A program made the position numbers and the translations under genes. Positions 60,980 through 64,000 of a stretch of 64,000 nucleotides of DNA are shown here, piece after piece; position 1 is the stretch's first letter, and each line of letters starts with the position of its first letter. This stretch comes from Haloarchaeobius sp. FL176 (lineage in GTDB: Archaea; Halobacteriota; Halobacteria; Halobacteriales; Natrialbaceae). A model generated the notes under the pieces. That model saw nothing but the letters and a program-made list of their open reading frames with translations, was not told where the DNA came from and searched no databases. The DNA is taken from positions 434,001-498,000 of the forward strand of contig NZ_JANJYH010000002.1 in NCBI RefSeq assembly GCF_024609245.1. Direction: 5' to 3'.

Positions 60980-62833
60980 TTACTGGCCGAGCTCCTCGAC
61001 GTTCACCGTGTAGCTCCCGGAGCCGGAGTAGGAGTCGACGAGGACGCCGATCTCCTGACCCGAGCTCACGTCGTCGAGCGTGATCTGCTCCTGGCTGTCC
61101 GGCGTGATGGAGCGCTTGTCGTAGTCGCTGGTCGTCGGCGTCCGACCGTCAGTCGTCACGTACAGGTCGAAGTCGGACCAGTTACCGCCCGACAGCGAGA
61201 TGGTGACCTGGCACGGATTCTGCAGGTCGTTCGTCCACGTGTAGTCGTCCGAGTCGTAGTAGCCGTACAGGTAGCCGTCTGCGGAGCCGGTCGAGGACTC
61301 GTCGCCGCAGCTGCCGCCGTCCTCGGATTCGACGGTGATGGCGACGGAGTCGGTCGTGGTCGCGCCGTCGTCGTCGGTGACGGTGAGGCTGGCGCTGTAG
61401 TCGCCGGCCTCGCTGTAGGCGTGCGCGACGGTCTGGCCCGTCGCGGTCGCACCGTCGCCGAAGCTCCACTCGTAGGCGCTGATGGAGCCGTCGGCGTCAC
61501 TGGAGCCGGAGCCATCGAAGGTGACCTCCTGGCCGACCGTGACAGTTGCCGCGGAGGCGTCGATGGACACCGTCGGTGCCTCGTTCTCCGGCGGGTCCGG
61601 GTCGTCGCCGCTGCCGACGAGGTTCGCTGCGTCGACGCGGCCCGCGCCCTGCTGGTTCTCCGGCAGTCCGACGTCGACGGCCGTGTTCTTCAGCTGGCTG
61701 CGCAGCTCGGTGTTCGACCAGCCGGGGTTCGCCGCGAGACCGAGTGCGGCGACACCGGCCGCTGCCGGGCACGCCATGGACGTACCGGAGATCTTGTTGT
61801 ACGGCGAGTCGGTCCACGTCGAGAGGATGTTCACGCCCGGTGCGACGACGTCCTGCTTCTCGCCGTAGTTCGAGAAGCTGGCGAGGTTCTCGTTCTGGTC
61901 GATGGCACCGACCGCGATACACTCGTCGTACGCGGCGGGATAGGAGACCGAGCCCGACGAGTCGTTCCCGGAGGCACAGATGATAGTGACGCCGTTGTCC
62001 GCGGCGTAGCTGACGGCGTTTTTCATCGTGTTCGTGTAGCCGCCGCCACCCAGGCTCATGTTTACGATGTCCGCACCCTGGTCGGCGGCCCACTGGACGG
62101 CGTCCGCGATGTCGCTGGTCGAGCCGCTGCCCTGCTCGGAGAGCGCACGCCCCGACAACACCGTGGAGTTCGACATCCCGGCGATGCCGTCCCCGTTGTT
62201 CGTCGTCGCGGACGCGATGCCGGCGACGTGGGTGCCGTGGTACTCGTCGGCCATCGAGTCCGGGTACGGGTCGCCGTCGCTGTCGACGAAGTCCTTGCCC
62301 TTGTTCGACCCGAACTGACCCGTGAGGTCGGGATGGTCGTACTTCACGCCCTGATCGATCACGGCGACGGTGACGTCCTCGCTGCCGAGCGTGGTGTCCC
62401 ACGCGGCGGGTGCGTTGACGAGCTGTGGCGCGTACTGGTCGCCGAAGCGCGGGTCGTTCGGCTCCGCGAGCGCGTGCAGCGTCTCGTTGAACTCGGCGTA
62501 GCGCACGTGGTCGAGCGACTCGAGGGTCTCGATGATGTCGTCGTCCGACATCGTGGTGACCTCGGGCTTCGACAGTGCCATGTAGCTGAGGTCGTCGTTC
62601 TCGTGCGTGACCGACATCCCGTCGGGGAGTCGCTCGTCGTTCGCGGTCGCCGACGCCACGTCGGTCACCGAGTACGTGTTCGTGACGCCCACGAGGATTT
62701 CGTTCGGCCGTGTGCCCGGTTCTCGCGTCGGTGTCGCGGACGACAGTCCCGCGAATGCTGCTGCCGCCCCCACGGCACCAGTTGCTTTCAGGAAGGTTCG
62801 TCGTCCCCAGTCGTCGCTGATATCGTCTGTCAT
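60980..62833 (-). CDS. Halolysin-type subtilisin serine protease
   Basis: The 617-residue protease has a Tat signal (GRRTFLKATGAVGAAAAFAG). An I9-type propeptide lies at about residues 43-120. The S8 catalytic domain has Asp160 (VAVIDQG), His199 (HGTHVAG), Asn290 (CASGND) and Ser352 (ISGTSMACP). A PKD domain covers about 421-503 (GSGSSDADGSISAYEWSFGDG), and a PPC-like C-terminal domain 505-617 starts with the two-cysteine segment SCGDES and NPCQVT. Halolysins are secreted folded by Tat and stay active in salt. Compared with classic halolysins the PKD domain is an addition. A paralogue starts 650 nt downstream. Confidence 0.95.
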   Translation of the reverse strand: MTDDISDDWGRRTFLKATGAVGAAAAFAGLSSATPTREPGTRPNEILVGVTNTYSVTDVASATANDERLPDGMSVTHENDDLSYMALSKPEVTTMSDDDIIETLESLDHVRYAEFNETLHALAEPNDPRFGDQYAPQLVNAPAAWDTTLGSEDVTVAVIDQGVKYDHPDLTGQFGSNKGKDFVDSDGDPYPDSMADEYHGTHVAGIASATTNNGDGIAGMSNSTVLSGRALSEQGSGSTSDIADAVQWAADQGADIVNMSLGGGGYTNTMKNAVSYAADNGVTIICASGNDSSGSVSYPAAYDECIAVGAIDQNENLASFSNYGEKQDVVAPGVNILSTWTDSPYNKISGTSMACPAAAGVAALGLAANPGWSNTELRSQLKNTAVDVGLPENQQGAGRVDAANLVGSGDDPDPPENEAPTVSIDASAATVTVGQEVTFDGSGSSDADGSISAYEWSFGDGATATGQTVAHAYSEAGDYSASLTVTDDDGATTTDSVAITVESEDGGSCGDESSTGSADGYLYGYYDSDDYTWTNDLQNPCQVTISLSGGNWSDFDLYVTTDGRTPTTSDYDKRSITPDSQEQITLDDVSSGQEIGVLVDSYSGSGSYTVNVEELGQ

Positions 62834-62991
62834 GAGACAGCTCTACCGAGGACACGTTCCCTATTTAAATTTTTGTAGACTCAGATGCTAATTTTAATGC
62901 CTAGACAAATTGTATGCTGGTTGTCTGGAGTTGTTGAAAGCGCGTTCGTGCGAATCGTCACGGCTTTGAGCGGCACCGAGAGAGGGGAGGT

Positions 62992-63453
62992 ATGGACGAG
63001 CGATTCAGGCGGCTCCTCCCGGGCACCGAGCCGCACCCCCGGGCACGCGTCGGACTGTTCGTCGACGGGCCGAACGTGCTCCGCGACGAGTTCGACGTCG
63101 ACCTCGACGACGTGCGGACGGCCGCGACGGACGTGGGCGACCTCACGGTGGCACGGCTGTACCTCGACGAGCACGCGACCCCCGGCCTCATCCAGGCGGC
63201 CGAGGCACGCGGCTTCGAGGTCGTCATCACCAGCGGGGACGTGGACGTGAAGCTCGCGGTCGACGCGACCGAGACCGTCGTGACGGAGGCCGTCGACACG
63301 CTGGCTATCGCGTCCCGTGACACCGACTTCAAGCCGGTCCTCGAACAGGCGGGACGCTACGGTATCCGGACGCTGGCCATCGCGCCGGGCGAACACGGCC
63401 GCTCGGACGCGCTCCGGAACGCCGCCAACGACGACATCGTCATCGAGGAGTAG
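62992..63453 (+). CDS. NYN-domain (PIN-like) nuclease protein
   Basis: The 153-residue product has the NYN pattern: VGLFVDGPNVLRDEF with the first acidic residue at 25, VARLYLDEHATPG, VVITSGDVDVKLAVDATE with DVKL, and TLAIASRDTDFKPVLEQA with the last acidic pair. Archaeal members (TIGR00288-like) are PIN-fold RNases of unclear target. It lies between the two halolysin genes on the opposite strand, an unusual interruption of the pair. Confidence 0.9.
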   Translation: MDERFRRLLPGTEPHPRARVGLFVDGPNVLRDEFDVDLDDVRTAATDVGDLTVARLYLDEHATPGLIQAAEARGFEVVITSGDVDVKLAVDATETVVTEAVDTLAIASRDTDFKPVLEQAGRYGIRTLAIAPGEHGRSDALRNAANDDIVIEE

Positions 63454-63521
63454 CGCCGCTGTCGGGGGGACGAACGGGAAAAAGGAGGCTGGGATGTGGG
63501 AGCGATCCCGGCGGGTGGTCC

Positions 63522-64000
63522 TTACTGCCCGATCTCTTCGACGCTCACCGTGTAACTGCCGGAGCCGGAGTAGGAGTCGACGAGGATGCCGATATCCTGG
63601 CCGGCGCTGACCGCGTCCGCGATGACCTGCTCCTGGCTGTCCTGCGTGATGGAGCGCTTGTCGTAGTCGCTGGTCGTCGGCGTCCGACCGTCAAGCGTGA
63701 CGTACAGGTCGAAGTCGGCGTTGCTCGGCCCGGTCAGCGAGACGGTGACCTGGCACGGGTTGTCGAGGCTGGTCGTGTACGTGTACGACTTGGAGTCCCA
63801 GTAGCCCGACAACGAGCTATCGGCGGAGCCGCCCGTGGACGTGTCGCCACAGTTGCCGCCGCCGTCCTCGGATTCGACGGTGATGGCGACGGAGTCGGTC
63901 GTGGTCGCGCCGTCGTCGTCGGTGACGGTGAGGCTGGCGCTGTAGTCGCCCGCGGCGCTGTACGTGTGAGCGACGGTCTGACCAGTCGCAGTCGTGCCGT
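63522..64000 (-). CDS. Second halolysin-type protease, C-terminal part (cut by window edge)
   Basis: The frame runs off the window and covers the end of a PKD domain (HTYSAAGDYSASLTVTDDDG) and the PPC-like C-terminal domain (NPCQVTVSLTGPSNADFDLYV, ending YTVSVEEIGQ). It is a paralogue of the protease at 60980-62833. Ninety-three bases across the PKD end (63858-63950) are identical to 61313-61405. The catalytic domain lies outside, so activity cannot be judged. Confidence 0.88.
   Translation of the reverse strand, partial: GTTATGQTVAHTYSAAGDYSASLTVTDDDGATTTDSVAITVESEDGGGNCGDTSTGGSADSSLSGYWDSKSYTYTTSLDNPCQVTVSLTGPSNADFDLYVTLDGRTPTTSDYDKRSITQDSQEQVIADAVSAGQDIGILVDSYSGSGSYTVSVEEIGQ

Noticed and set aside
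60899-62878. 659-residue plus-strand frame opposite halolysin 1
   Set aside because: Antisense shadow; the protease on the other strand has all catalytic motifs.

Overview
This window is chromosomal DNA from a haloarchaeon (class Halobacteria). The signs are high GC, strongly acidic proteins, archaeal core genes (S8e, RadB, RfcL, Cdc48, Cbf5, DUF106/EMC3-like, archaeal Adk with zinc lid), Tat-type signal peptides with a lipobox, and many leaderless genes with an AT-rich TATA-like element about 25-30 nt before the start codon. I cannot assign genus or species. I see no insertion sequence, CRISPR array or prophage. It reads as mostly core chromosome with small accessory patches next to tRNA genes.

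Layout. 0-5.5 kb: a DUF2240 gene pair divergent from rps8e, acidic hypotheticals and an intron-containing elongator tRNA-Met. 5.5-12.1 kb: a complete phosphate uptake operon (pstS-pstC-pstA-pstB-phoU, minus strand) with a divergent AbrB-PhoU fusion regulator. 12.4-17 kb: a VTT membrane protein, a tiny zinc finger, a class II (cobalamin-dependent) ribonucleotide reductase and a small membrane protein. 17-21 kb: trpD-trpF-trpE-trpG overlapping start to stop, behind a palindrome that resembles a TRP box. 21-28.5 kb: a PKD surface protein, tRNA-Val, an unusual sensor kinase, a CNNM-domain protein, a phosphoribosyltransferase, a half-size lycopene cyclase, a CBS protein with a ribosome-hibernation-like tail, radB and a divergent RNase H-fold protein. 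28.5-42.4 kb: Cdc48, a repeat-built surface protein, an EamA transporter, RNase H, malic enzyme-phosphotransacetylase, half-size CtaA, a polar amino-acid ABC transporter and a TraB-like protein.

42.6-46.8 kb is a biotin cluster: bioB, a saccharopine-dehydrogenase-like gene that I read as bioU, bioF and bioD. No bioA is present, so BioU would supply the amination step. 46.9-56.6 kb holds a metalloprotease-like lipoprotein, rfcL, a HAD hydrolase, an MFS transporter, a flavin reductase with a coupled 32-residue ORF, SHOCT and DUF4097 envelope proteins, an erythromycin-esterase homologue and a ZIP transporter. 56.7-57.5 kb is a small accessory patch beside tRNA-Pro. 57.5-60.7 kb is the conserved archaeal adk-DUF106-cmk-cbf5 cluster. 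60.8-64 kb has two related halolysin-type serine proteases (the second cut by the window edge), a fragment of a third, and a NYN-domain nuclease gene between them.

The points most worth a second look are the BioU-type biotin operon, the CBS-HPF-like fusion, the RNase H-fold protein divergent from radB, the sensor kinase lacking key ATP-site residues, the duplicated 3' tails downstream of tRNA genes, the TRP-box-like operator, and gene conversion between the two halolysins. Start sites were chosen by hand; where they differ from the longest reading frame, the reason is given.
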